This document shows, one piece after another, positions 39,259 to 48,138 of a DNA stretch of 64,000 bases; position 1 is the stretch's first letter; the number at the start of each line of letters is the position of its first letter. Both the position numbers and the translations under genes were made by a program. The DNA is from Aporhodopirellula aestuarii (GTDB lineage Bacteria; Planctomycetota; Planctomycetia; Pirellulales; Pirellulaceae), in assembly GCF_023701485.1 (NCBI RefSeq), contig NZ_JAMQBK010000013.1, positions 1 through 64,000 on the forward strand. Direction: 5' to 3'. The notes under the pieces were generated by a model. That model had not been told where the DNA came from. It saw only the letters and a program-made list of their open reading frames with translations, and searched no databases.

Positions 39259-40245
39259 ATGATGACACAAAATACCTTGACTCAAAGCGAATCGACGACC
39301 GGACATGCGGGCGTGGCAGATGTCATCGAAGTCACGGGGTTGAGCCATCAATATGGCGAAAAGCTTGCGGTTGATAACCTCGATTTGAACGTCAGCGGTG
39401 GCGAGATCGTGGCCGTGCTCGGCAAGAACGGCAGTGGCAAGACGACGTTGTTCCGTGTCTTGAGCACGTTGCTGCCGGTGCAGTCCGGACGGGTCACGAT
39501 TGCGGGCGCGGATGTCTCGTCCCACACGATGGCGGCTCGCGGTCGTCTGGGGATCATTTTCCAATCACCGAGTTTGGACATCAAACTCACCGTGCTCGAA
39601 AACATGCGGTGTCAGGGCGCGTTGTACGGATTAACGGGCGATCGGCTTCGGAATCGGTGCGACGAATTGCTGAATCAGTTTTCTCTCGAGGATCGTCGCC
39701 ACGATTTTTGCCAAACATTGTCGGGCGGTCTGAAACGTCGCGTTGAGTTGGCGAAAGGGTTGTTGCACCGTCCGCCCGTGATGCTGCTCGACGAACCGAG
39801 CACGGGCTTAGATCCCTCGGCGCGGCTGGCATTGTGGGACGCACTGGAGAGTCTCGCGTCCGAAGGCGTCGCGGTGATGTTGACGACGCACCTGATGGAT
39901 GAAGCGGCGAAAGCGTCGCGGGTGGTGCTGATCGACGCGGGTAAAAAAATTGCCGACGCGTCGCCCTCTCAGTTGCAACGTGAAGTCGGTGACCGCGTGT
40001 TGACAATCGCTACCGATGATGTGGCATCGGCGGAGCTAGTGTTGCGAAACGAGATGAATCTCAATCCACTTCGCGTGGGCGGCACGCTGCGTTTGACGAG
40101 CGAACAATCTGGTGCGAGTGATCTGGCCACGTTGGTGAATCCGATCGCCGATCGTTTGGGTGACTCGGTGCAATCAATCGCGTTTGGCCGCGCCAGTCTC
40201 GAAGATGTCTTTGTGGCGAAGACCGGCACCGCGTTCTTGGATTAA
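39259..40245 (+). CDS. ABC transporter ATP-binding protein in the heme A locus
   Basis: The 328-residue ATPase (ATG 39259 or 39262) has Walker A GKNGSGKT, Q-loop IIFQSPSLD, signature LSGGLKRRVELAKGL, Walker B VMLLDEPSTGLDPSA and switch His in LTTHLMDEA. The C-terminal 100 residues match those of DrrA/CcmA-like exporters. The frame is open back to 39148, adding a repetitive basic-acidic stretch that may or may not be translated. No permease gene follows; the next gene on the strand is unrelated. Confidence 0.9.
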   Translation: MMTQNTLTQSESTTGHAGVADVIEVTGLSHQYGEKLAVDNLDLNVSGGEIVAVLGKNGSGKTTLFRVLSTLLPVQSGRVTIAGADVSSHTMAARGRLGIIFQSPSLDIKLTVLENMRCQGALYGLTGDRLRNRCDELLNQFSLEDRRHDFCQTLSGGLKRRVELAKGLLHRPPVMLLDEPSTGLDPSARLALWDALESLASEGVAVMLTTHLMDEAAKASRVVLIDAGKKIADASPSQLQREVGDRVLTIATDDVASAELVLRNEMNLNPLRVGGTLRLTSEQSGASDLATLVNPIADRLGDSVQSIAFGRASLEDVFVAKTGTAFLD

Positions 40246-40605
40246 TCAGCGGGCCGGTTGAGTGAACGCTCGTGCATGATTCGATCGCATTGGCAAAGCC
40301 GGTCAAACGAGTCGAATGGGATCCGAGAAGAGAACTATTAAGGGGGCTGAGAGGGCGCGTTTTGATCAAAAGCCCGGTATTTTCGTAACCGGTGAATCGG
40401 GTTCGAACCGGCGATCCGCCCTGCCCGTAATGGTTTATTAACGGCGATCCGCATCGCCTAAGCTGAATGTCCAAAAAAATTCACCTTGACGCGCTTGCTG
40501 GGGGTGATTAATTCTGAATTTCAGGTTTTTTGAGTCGCTCGGTTTCTCTGGTGTTTTCCAACTCCGTCGGTGATTCGACCCTTCGTCTGCGAAGGAGCAT
40601 TAGTT
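40246..40605. other. Intergenic region with possible promoter
   Basis: TTGACG at 40486-40491 followed 15 bases later by ATTAAT (40507-40512) could be a weak sigma-70-like promoter for the 40606 gene. Nothing else is seen in these 360 bases. Confidence 0.35.
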
Positions 40606-41136
40606 ATGCCTGACCATTCTCAACCTAAGCGATCAACACTTGATCGGTTTCTTAGCGGGTTGTCGGAGTACATCTTCCAAACCAAACTCGGTGTCGCCGA
40701 TGTTCAGTTGGTCGAGTACGTGAGTGAGCTGTTATTACGGTTCACGCGAGTCGATGCGATCCAGCGGGTTCGTCGTGATGACGGCCGACCGGCGACAGAA
40801 GTCTTTCAGTTGATGTGCGAAGCCGAGCGACGTATCGGCATGGCGCGTCGCGAAGTGCACCGGCACATCGGTGACGTAACGCTTTTCCGATCGGGGATGT
40901 TCCCCGAGAGCGTGCGGGGAAGTGGAAAAGGGTCACCTGATCAGTTGCTCGATTACTTCCACCAAGGCAAACGATCGTACAAGATCGCCGCAACCATCGA
41001 GGCGGACGACACCCGTCCGCCCGGTGATTTGCTCGATCGATTAAGCGATCAGTTCGAGCTATGCGCCTACGGACTCCGCGAAATCCGCCGCGCTTGGGAA
41101 GAGTCCGATCCGTCGGACCGCCTGCTTATCGAATGA
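40606..41136 (+). CDS. Conserved-looking cytoplasmic protein of unknown function
   Basis: The 176-residue product begins MPDHSQPKRSTLDRFLSGLS, with GAAGGAG 9 bases upstream of ATG 40606. It is hydrophilic and helical (VEYVSELLLRFTRVDAIQRV; QLMCEAERRIGMARREVHRH), with no signal peptide, membrane segment or metal motif. The sequence feels like a conserved planctomycete protein, but I cannot name a family. It converges on the small 41154 gene. Confidence 0.72.
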   Translation: MPDHSQPKRSTLDRFLSGLSEYIFQTKLGVADVQLVEYVSELLLRFTRVDAIQRVRRDDGRPATEVFQLMCEAERRIGMARREVHRHIGDVTLFRSGMFPESVRGSGKGSPDQLLDYFHQGKRSYKIAATIEADDTRPPGDLLDRLSDQFELCAYGLREIRRAWEESDPSDRLLIE

Positions 41137-41153
41137 TGGCTGTTCCCATTGGG

Positions 41154-41435
41154 TTATTCGACGATTGAGTAAAGTCCGCCGCCTTCTCGGCGGAGTTTGC
41201 CCTGCTCGGCGAGTTTTAACCAAACGGCTTTGGGATAGCTGTCGGGTGGACGGATCGCAGCGACACCGGATTTTCCGCCTGATGACATGGGGCCGTAGCC
41301 GAGTCGGGATTCATCGTCTAGTCGTGTCAGTTTGAGTCTTTTGCGGAACGCTTTCATCGCCAACCGCAACTCCTCCTTGGAAATCTCAGGCTGTGCGGGA
41401 GCGGGCTGTTCGGGAGTCGGTTCGGTTTCAGACAT
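41154..41435 (-). CDS. Small conserved-looking protein of unknown function
   Basis: A 93-residue product from ATG 41435. The N-terminal third is Pro/Glu/Ala-rich (about residues 1-18). Then comes EISKEELRLAMKAFRKRLKL and a GYGPMSSGGKSGVAAIRPP segment, ending in a winged-helix-like stretch (AVWLKLAEQGKLRREGGGLY). Possibly a small regulator, but no family is recognised. Confidence 0.65.
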   Translation of the reverse strand: MSETEPTPEQPAPAQPEISKEELRLAMKAFRKRLKLTRLDDESRLGYGPMSSGGKSGVAAIRPPDSYPKAVWLKLAEQGKLRREGGGLYSIVE

Positions 41436-41515
41436 CCGGAATTTCCTTGGTATGTCGGGGACGTGATAAAAACAATGCAATCGAACTTAGAATCGCGTAG
41501 CGGTTGATGCGAGAA

Positions 41516-42718
41516 TTATACTCTCAGCTTGAGAGTCTCGCGGCCGCCGCATTGGTCGCAGTTCGCGTTTTCGATCTCGAATTGTTGGTGACAACGTGGG
41601 CAATACGTGACGGACGCGTCGTCGTCCGGTTCCGGGGCCGCCAAACACGTTTCGAAGGAGATTTCTGAATCATTCAACAACGCTGTGATTGCGTCCCAGT
41701 CGGCGGCCCGGCTGTCCATCACGATCGATGACGCATTGTCGTCGTTAACGGATGTGGATGCGTCTTGATCGGCCGGCGTTTCAGGTGTGATCGGGTATTC
41801 AATGTCTCGCATCGTTCGTTCGGCCACCTCGCGAAAACGATCGGGCGAATCAACCGCAGCCGAAACCGCCAGCGGATGACGAATGCTCGTCGCTAGCAAC
41901 TCGCGGCTGAGGTAGTCCACCGCACGCAGTGGCACGGCCGGGGAAAGCAGCGAACATCCGACCAGTTTCAAACGGCCCGATCGATCATCACGAAAGAGTC
42001 TGCGGTGTGCGAAGTAGACGAGGCCAGCCGTGGTCCACCAGAGTGAAAACAGGATCGCAAGGTAAGCGGCGATCATCATCCCGTCCGGGGCTATCGGGAA
42101 GAAGCCGTAATACAGCATCGCTCCAATCGGTCCCATCCAAATCAGCAGCATGTTCGCCAGCGGACGAATCCACCGAGTGCACGTCGATAGCAGTTCCAAG
42201 CGAGTGCGGATGTCAGCGACGTCGTAGGTCTTGTTGCGCAAGAGTTCAATGCGTCCTCCCCGGTCGTTTTCGTCCATGGCCGCGATCGATGCAAGTTCGC
42301 TGGCGAATCGTTTTGCGTTTGTGGTGTTGTTTAGGTGACAAACGCTTCGTTGGCCGCACCGGATTTCGCGTTCCCGGACGTGGCAGTTGGCAAGTTCTGG
42401 CCACCGGAATTGCTCGCCTGAATGCAGCGGTCGGTCGTCCGAAAGCGGCGACATTGGAACGAACGCGACGACCCCTTGGTCGGTCATCGAAACGGGCATC
42501 TCTTGGCAGAGCAACGTTTTGTCTGACGGAGATAAACCCGCCAGGACCAGTCGCCCACGATCATTCCCAGTCAAACGTGTTGCCGGTTTGCGATGGTGGA
42601 ACGAGCCCCATCGCGAAACAAACGCGTTGGTACCGGGACGGACCCACACGAGGCATTCCAAGAAGTACAGCACGATCAAGACGACGAAGATCCATTCGAC
42701 GTCAGAGAGACTAGGCAT
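41516..42718 (-). CDS. Membrane protein with C-terminal zinc ribbon
   Basis: The 400-residue protein has an N-terminal helix (WIFVVLIVLYFLECLVWV), two or three central helices (about residues 190-245), and a C-terminal zinc ribbon CPRCHQQFEI...CDQCGG. The tail between (about 310-365) is acidic and probably flexible. The zinc ribbon could bind a partner in the cytoplasm. Function unknown. Its gene ends 80 bases past the small 41154 gene and begins 11 bases after the DUF2167 stop, same strand, so the two are probably one transcript. Confidence 0.72.
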   Translation of the reverse strand: MPSLSDVEWIFVVLIVLYFLECLVWVRPGTNAFVSRWGSFHHRKPATRLTGNDRGRLVLAGLSPSDKTLLCQEMPVSMTDQGVVAFVPMSPLSDDRPLHSGEQFRWPELANCHVREREIRCGQRSVCHLNNTTNAKRFASELASIAAMDENDRGGRIELLRNKTYDVADIRTRLELLSTCTRWIRPLANMLLIWMGPIGAMLYYGFFPIAPDGMMIAAYLAILFSLWWTTAGLVYFAHRRLFRDDRSGRLKLVGCSLLSPAVPLRAVDYLSRELLATSIRHPLAVSAAVDSPDRFREVAERTMRDIEYPITPETPADQDASTSVNDDNASSIVMDSRAADWDAITALLNDSEISFETCLAAPEPDDDASVTYCPRCHQQFEIENANCDQCGGRETLKLRV

Positions 42719-42729
42719 GGAAATGCGCC

Positions 42730-43698
42730 CTATCGGGCCGTTTCACTGTCACTGCCGCCGAACAGTTTTTTGATAAACGATCCGATGGCACCAAAGAACA
42801 CGATCATGCCAATAATGATCGCTTTGCCCCCTTTTGCGAACAACACGCCAAGTTTGGCAAGCAAGCCAGTTTTCGAGGCTGCGACGAGGGCTCCACCGCC
42901 AACCAGTCCCGCTAATCCGTATGCCGCGACTTTGTCACCTTGTTTCCATTCGGCGTACTTGTTGCCCGAGGTGAACTGATAGCCTTCGAGCAATTGATTG
43001 ACGACCGGCACGACCGACGCGTAGGTTTCCGGATCGCCGACCAAGGTCGCTTCCATCACGCCGCGACGGCCGAGCATCCGAATGTCATAGTTAATCGACG
43101 TGCCGCTGGGAAAATCGAGTTTGAGTGCCCAGGTGAGATTGTTTGTTTGTGGATTGTAGAACGGGCGTTCTTGCCAGCTCATTGATGTCATCTCTTCCAT
43201 GTTCATCGCCCGGCGCTGTTGATTCCCGGCGGGAATGCCCGCGCGAAAGTCCGACATGATCGCTTCCGCATCGAGTTTATCGCGGTCGGTATCGTCGACA
43301 TAACCGATGTCACTGAACTGAAACACGAGCGTCCAATCTTCGTCCTCTGCATTCGGGATCAACGCACCGAGCATCGAGGGATTGCGTGGGTTGCCGTAGA
43401 GTTCGAGCAGGTCTTGAGCGCCTTGGGCTCCCGTGAACGAATAGCCCTCGGGGATCTGCAGTTCGGCAATGTCCCCGATCTGCCCGGTTGCGGGGCCTTC
43501 TTGCCACTCGATCGCTGCATAACGCTCTAGCAACTCGAGCTGTTCGGCGGAGAATTCGAACTCTTCGTCTTGTGCCATCGCGGGATTCAGTCCGCCGATC
43601 AAAGCAAGAACGAGCCCTAACATGAGGCAGCACGGTCTGGCACAAAAACGTGGGCGTGATGACCCGCTGGCGTTTTGCGAACGAGAGAAGCGAAGCAT
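42730..43698 (-). CDS. DUF2167 family membrane protein
   Basis: From ATG 43698 the protein has 322 residues: signal peptide (CLMLGLVLALIGGLNPAMAQ), then a long extracytoplasmic domain with DUF2167 features (IPEGYSFTGAQGAQDLLELY; TLVFQFSDIGYVDD), and two C-terminal helices (AAYGLAGLVGGGALVAAS; KAIIIGMIVFFGAIGSFI). DUF2167 proteins are thought to sit in the inner membrane; function is unknown. The 81 extra codons upstream are rejected as they overlap divergent-promoter DNA. Confidence 0.85.
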   Translation of the reverse strand: MLRFSRSQNASGSSRPRFCARPCCLMLGLVLALIGGLNPAMAQDEEFEFSAEQLELLERYAAIEWQEGPATGQIGDIAELQIPEGYSFTGAQGAQDLLELYGNPRNPSMLGALIPNAEDEDWTLVFQFSDIGYVDDTDRDKLDAEAIMSDFRAGIPAGNQQRRAMNMEEMTSMSWQERPFYNPQTNNLTWALKLDFPSGTSINYDIRMLGRRGVMEATLVGDPETYASVVPVVNQLLEGYQFTSGNKYAEWKQGDKVAAYGLAGLVGGGALVAASKTGLLAKLGVLFAKGGKAIIIGMIVFFGAIGSFIKKLFGGSDSETAR

Positions 43699-43982
43699 CG
43701 AAACAGCCTTTGAATGAGCGGTGTGGAATCGGTCGGAAAAGAACGAAACCACCTTGATCATCGCCCTTGTGCACGAACGGTAGCCGAAAACCAGCACGGT
43801 GTAAAGAAATTTGAAATGCACGCTTTGACGCAGTCCAACGGCCGTTCCACGCCGTGTGCCGACGGAGTTTGGCGAGTCAGCGGATGAGGTGGCGCGGTAT
43901 TTGCAATCAATCTTGCAGGTGTGATGTTTTTTTGCGGACAACGCCGCGTATGAGCACGCCGTACTTCTCCGGATTGGCCACC

Positions 43983-44936
43983 ATGGACTTTCTCAAACAA
44001 ACCTTTCGAGAGTTTTCGAAGAACAATTGCAGTACGCTCGCCGCTGCGCTCGCGTACTACACCGCGTTTGCCCTGCCGCCTCTTTTGTTCTTATTGCTGA
44101 CGATTCTAACGCTCGGGTTGTCTGTTATGTATGACGGAGAGGAGGCCAGAGCCGAGGCACAGAATGTTCTGACCAGCCAAGCGGCGCAGATGCTGGGCAA
44201 CGAAGAGGCGTCGGAGCAGATATCGACGATTCTCAAAAGCAGCGATCAGGCCACAGGGAAATGGTGGAAGACGCTTTTAAGTTTTGCGGGGATCGTTGCC
44301 GGAGCCACCGGCGTCGTTGCCGCGTTGCAGGCGGCGCTCAATCAGGTCTGGGAGGTGCAGCCCGATCCCGATTCGTCGGGATGGAAAGATCTCCTTACAA
44401 AACGACTGTTGTCCCTTGCGATGATTCTCGGACTCGGTTTTCTGTTGTTGGTTTCGCTAGTGGTCTCGTCGGTGCTGGCGGCGCTGGGCGGTCGGGTTGG
44501 TGAACTCCTGGGGCTTTCGGAGACATTTGCGTCAGGCATCAATTTTGGTGTGCAAGGCGTGGTGGTGTTCGTAATCTTCGCGGCGATCTTCAAGTTCATG
44601 CCGGACGCGGAAGTGAGGTGGCGCGACGTGCTTGTCGGAGCCGTGATCACAACGGCGTTATTCTTGGCCGGACGATACGCACTTGAGCTGTATTTTTCAT
44701 ACAGCGAACCGGGGGCTCACCTCGGTGCCGCCGCGGCATCGTTGGCCGTGCTGCTCGCGTGGGTCTACTACACCGCGATGATCGTGTTGCTAGGCGCCGA
44801 AGCCACGCAGGTCTACGCGGTGCGGTATGGTAACGGGGTTCGGCCTCAAACTGGCTCTGTCCGTGTCGTGAAAGTGATCAAGCGGGGAGACGTTTCAGAC
44901 AAGTCGGGCCAGCCCGGATCGAGCCCGGACCGGTAA
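43983..44936 (+). CDS. YihY/BrkB family inner-membrane protein
   Basis: From ATG 43983 (MDFLKQTFREFSKNNCSTLA) the protein has 317 residues with six or so helices, and the family motif LAAALAYYTAFALPPLLFLL at about residues 20-39. It is involved in membrane or export functions that are not settled; the family was once annotated as RNase BN in error. An upstream ATG at 43950 is possible. It is divergent from DUF2167 and followed 24 bases later by the DUF2254 gene. Confidence 0.87.
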   Translation: MDFLKQTFREFSKNNCSTLAAALAYYTAFALPPLLFLLLTILTLGLSVMYDGEEARAEAQNVLTSQAAQMLGNEEASEQISTILKSSDQATGKWWKTLLSFAGIVAGATGVVAALQAALNQVWEVQPDPDSSGWKDLLTKRLLSLAMILGLGFLLLVSLVVSSVLAALGGRVGELLGLSETFASGINFGVQGVVVFVIFAAIFKFMPDAEVRWRDVLVGAVITTALFLAGRYALELYFSYSEPGAHLGAAAASLAVLLAWVYYTAMIVLLGAEATQVYAVRYGNGVRPQTGSVRVVKVIKRGDVSDKSGQPGSSPDR

Positions 44937-44960
44937 TTACTTCCAGCGAAGCGAACGATT

Positions 44961-46388
44961 ATGAATGCTTTTCTCATCACGCTGTGGGCAAAAATACGCG
45001 CCAGCTATTGGTTTGTTCCCTCGTTGATGGCGATCAGTGCGGTGGCGCTGTCGTTCTTGACGACGAGTCTTGACAATTACCTCGGTTCGGCATGGATGGA
45101 CAACATCGAGTGGCTGTACGGGAACCAACCCGACGGTGCTCGCGCGGTATTGTCGACCGTTGCCGGTTCGATGATCACCGTCGCAGGCGTGACGTTTTCG
45201 ATGACCATTCTTTCGATCTCGCACACGACGTCGCAAGTTGGTCCTCGCCTACTCAACAACTTCATGGCGGACAAAGCGAACCAGTTTACGCTCGGCGTTT
45301 TTATCTCCACGTTCATGTACTGCTTGATGGTGCTCCGCACGGTGCGAAATGCGGAGCCGGTCCCTCCCGGGATGAGCGGAGAGAATATCGCCAGCGCCGA
45401 ACTCATGGCCGCATTCGTCCCACACATTGCCGTGACCGTCGGTGTGCTAATGGCGATCGCCAGCGTGGGTGTGTTGATTTTCTTTATTCATCACATCCCG
45501 GAGACGATTCACGTTTCCAACATCATCGCGGGGGTCGGCCGCCGGTTGAACCATCAGATCGGCAACCAGTTTCCTGCTCGAGTGGGTGACCCAAATGAGG
45601 ACGCAGGAAATTATGAGCACGAGTCAGCACTGCCGCCGCTATTTGATGAATCCGCCGCCGCGGTGACATCCAATGGGACTGGATATCTGGAGTACATCGA
45701 CGGTGACGGATTGCTCGAAGTGGCACGCCGGCATGATCTCGTGATTCACGTCCAACGGAATCCGGGCGATTTCATTACAGGTTCTAGTATCTTGTTGTTG
45801 GCGTCGCCCCGCGAGCGAATGGACGAGAAACTCGAGGCCGAGTTGAACGCGATGTTCGTCCACGGCACTCAACGAACAGCGACGCAAGATTTGCGGTTTC
45901 AAGTGAATCAATTGGTGGAAGTCGCCATGCGGGCGCTGTCGCCCGGCGTGAATGACCCATTTACCGCGATCAGTTGTATGGATTGGTTGCAGTCCGCGCT
46001 GGAGACGCTGGCCAGCCGTGATCTTCCGGCGGCGTACCGCTATGACAACGAGCAGAAGCTGCGTGTCATTGCCGAACCGGTCACCTTTCGTGCGTTCGCC
46101 GCACTCGTATTTGATCAGCTTCGTCCGTACGTTGCCACAGATCGAAACGCCTCTATCCGCATGATGGAAGTGATCGGCAACTTGGTTCTGCGAGTGAGTT
46201 CCACTCGCGATCGAAGGCTGTTGTCGCGACATGCCTGTGCCCTGCGCCGCGAATGTCGCAACGCGATTACAGACACACGGGATCTCGCGGTCGTCTCGCG
46301 TCGTTACCGGGACGTACTTCGATTGTTGACCGGCAAAGACGCTCGCATTCGAGCACGTCAAACAGGCCAATGGATAACCGCGCCGTGA
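44961..46388 (+). CDS. DUF2254 predicted membrane protein
   Basis: The 475-residue protein has four membrane helices in its first 200 residues (FVPSLMAISAVALSFLTT; SMITVAGVTFSMTILSISHT) and a soluble C-terminal half with ARRHDLVIHVQRNPGDFI (about residues 255-272) and ALSPGVNDPFTAISCMDWL (about 330-348), both typical of DUF2254. Function unknown. It is 24 bases downstream of the BrkB gene and is likely co-transcribed. It ends convergent with the mechanosensitive channel gene. Confidence 0.88.
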   Translation: MNAFLITLWAKIRASYWFVPSLMAISAVALSFLTTSLDNYLGSAWMDNIEWLYGNQPDGARAVLSTVAGSMITVAGVTFSMTILSISHTTSQVGPRLLNNFMADKANQFTLGVFISTFMYCLMVLRTVRNAEPVPPGMSGENIASAELMAAFVPHIAVTVGVLMAIASVGVLIFFIHHIPETIHVSNIIAGVGRRLNHQIGNQFPARVGDPNEDAGNYEHESALPPLFDESAAAVTSNGTGYLEYIDGDGLLEVARRHDLVIHVQRNPGDFITGSSILLLASPRERMDEKLEAELNAMFVHGTQRTATQDLRFQVNQLVEVAMRALSPGVNDPFTAISCMDWLQSALETLASRDLPAAYRYDNEQKLRVIAEPVTFRAFAALVFDQLRPYVATDRNASIRMMEVIGNLVLRVSSTRDRRLLSRHACALRRECRNAITDTRDLAVVSRRYRDVLRLLTGKDARIRARQTGQWITAP

Positions 46389-46421
46389 GATCCTAGAGAG
46401 CTTTTGACTTATTACTGCGTC

Positions 46422-47975
46422 TTATTCAATCAGATTTTCGCCCTGTTCGAGTTCACCGTCGGCGGCATGGCTTTGGATCTCTTCGTCCTTATTCGCAAGT
46501 CCACCTTCGGCGGTTGACGAATTCGTCTTGTCTGACTCAATCGCCAATTTTTTCTCTGCCGCCGAATCGTTCTTTGGTGGGCCGATCGGTTTCCTGTCCT
46601 TGGATGCGTCCAACATCGCGACGGGAACGCCCTGTGGGAACACGACTTCGCGAGATTCATCTGGCATGCTGATATTGGCTTCGCTCAGTGCGGTCTTAGC
46701 CTGTCTCATCACCGCGCTCAAAACGCTGCCCGCATCGAATTTATGCGAGTCGAGCCAAAAACGAGTGACGAGGTTCACAGTCGACGCACCCAGCGAATCG
46801 ACCAGGACCATCGGTGCCGGATCGTCGAGGACGGCTTCGTGGCGTGTCAAAACACCGTAGATTTGCTCTTGGGCGTTCGTGACGGAATCGTCGTAACCGA
46901 TCCCGACGGTGAACTCACGTCGAATCCGCGGCGACGACGAATAGTTTTTCACGATCGCCTTGTAGACGGTGCTGTTAGGGATTTGGATGTGGTTCCCGTC
47001 GACGGTGAGCAGCAAGGTACCGCGCGTGGTCACGCGGCGAACGAATCCCTTGTTGCCCTCAAGTTCGATCAAATCGCCCACGTTGAAAGGTCGATTGAGG
47101 CTGATCAAGATGCTCGACAAATAGTTTTCGGCAATGTCTCGAAAGGCAAATCCGAGAGCCAAGCCGACCAGTCCAGTGCCGCCCAGCACGGTAACGGCGA
47201 GTCGGCTCAGGCCGGAGACTTTGAGTGCGATGTAGATGCCGATCAGCATCACGAGAACAGCGACGACACTCGCGATCACTTGCTGTAACAGTTGGCTATC
47301 CACGCGGCGGCCCGTCACACGCCGCGCGAGCGACGCGGATAGTTTTGCCAGCAGATAGGACACCAAGATGACGAACGCTCCGATGATCAATAATGGGATC
47401 AGTTGTACGAAGTCACGTCCTAGCGTTCGCAATTGAGCAATGGCGGGACCGACGTCCCAGACTGAATGCTGGGCAACCTCAATTTGATTGACAACAGCCA
47501 CAACATCGGAGGTTCTCTGAGCGACCCGCTCAGCCCATTGCCGGTGTTGTTCCGTATCGGCGATTCCGTTGAGGAATACGACGCCCTCGTCGGTCGACAC
47601 CTCGACTTGTTCGAACCAATTCGTTGCATTGAATATATTGCTCAGTCGCACCGAGATGTCTTCGTCCACAGCGACCGGTTCCACTTCCACCTTCTCTGGT
47701 GTTTCGATCGGAGTTTCTTCGGGATCCAACAAACCGGGTTCGTCGCCAGCATCTTGCGCAGAAGAGTTGCGGATGGGTGTGACGCAATTGAGCGATACGA
47801 TCAGCATCGTGATCGCTAACGAGAAGATGCGAGTTCGTCGGAGGCGGCTGGCAGGATCGCAAGTGTTTGGTCGACTGGAGTCTGTTTCATCAAGTTGGCC
47901 GTGTCGATCAAGGGGAATTCGAATGTCGGCTCGACGGAAGGGACGAATCACGGTTTTGAATTTGGATGCGCTCAT
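46422..47975 (-). CDS. Mechanosensitive channel of the MscS family with N-terminal BON domain
   Basis: The 517-residue protein has a hydrophobic segment (RIFSLAITMLIVSLNCVTP, residues about 48-66), probably a signal or first helix, then a BON domain (about 105-168), then two or three membrane helices (VQLIPLLIIGAFVILVSYLL; IASVVAVLVMLIGIYIAL; and LAVTVLGGTGLVGLALGFAF as pore-lining TM3) and the MscS beta domain (DLIELEGNKGFVRRVTTRG; QIPNSTVYKAIVKNYS). The C-terminal 90 residues are acidic and likely disordered. MscS channels release solutes on hypo-osmotic shock. The BON domain should lie outside the cytoplasm. Confidence 0.92.
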   Translation of the reverse strand: MSASKFKTVIRPFRRADIRIPLDRHGQLDETDSSRPNTCDPASRLRRTRIFSLAITMLIVSLNCVTPIRNSSAQDAGDEPGLLDPEETPIETPEKVEVEPVAVDEDISVRLSNIFNATNWFEQVEVSTDEGVVFLNGIADTEQHRQWAERVAQRTSDVVAVVNQIEVAQHSVWDVGPAIAQLRTLGRDFVQLIPLLIIGAFVILVSYLLAKLSASLARRVTGRRVDSQLLQQVIASVVAVLVMLIGIYIALKVSGLSRLAVTVLGGTGLVGLALGFAFRDIAENYLSSILISLNRPFNVGDLIELEGNKGFVRRVTTRGTLLLTVDGNHIQIPNSTVYKAIVKNYSSSPRIRREFTVGIGYDDSVTNAQEQIYGVLTRHEAVLDDPAPMVLVDSLGASTVNLVTRFWLDSHKFDAGSVLSAVMRQAKTALSEANISMPDESREVVFPQGVPVAMLDASKDRKPIGPPKNDSAAEKKLAIESDKTNSSTAEGGLANKDEEIQSHAADGELEQGENLIE

Positions 47976-48138
47976 GCCGAGGCTGAGCTTGCAAACCGCG
48001 TTCCAGAAAGACGACGGCGTCTTGGTAGCCGTGAATTGCCAATGCGCTTGGCCCAGACGGTCAGGTTGGTGATAGACTCAATCGATGAGAGGGTGTGTCT
48101 GGAATCGGTTAGTGAAATGGGAGGTTGTCGTGGAACGA

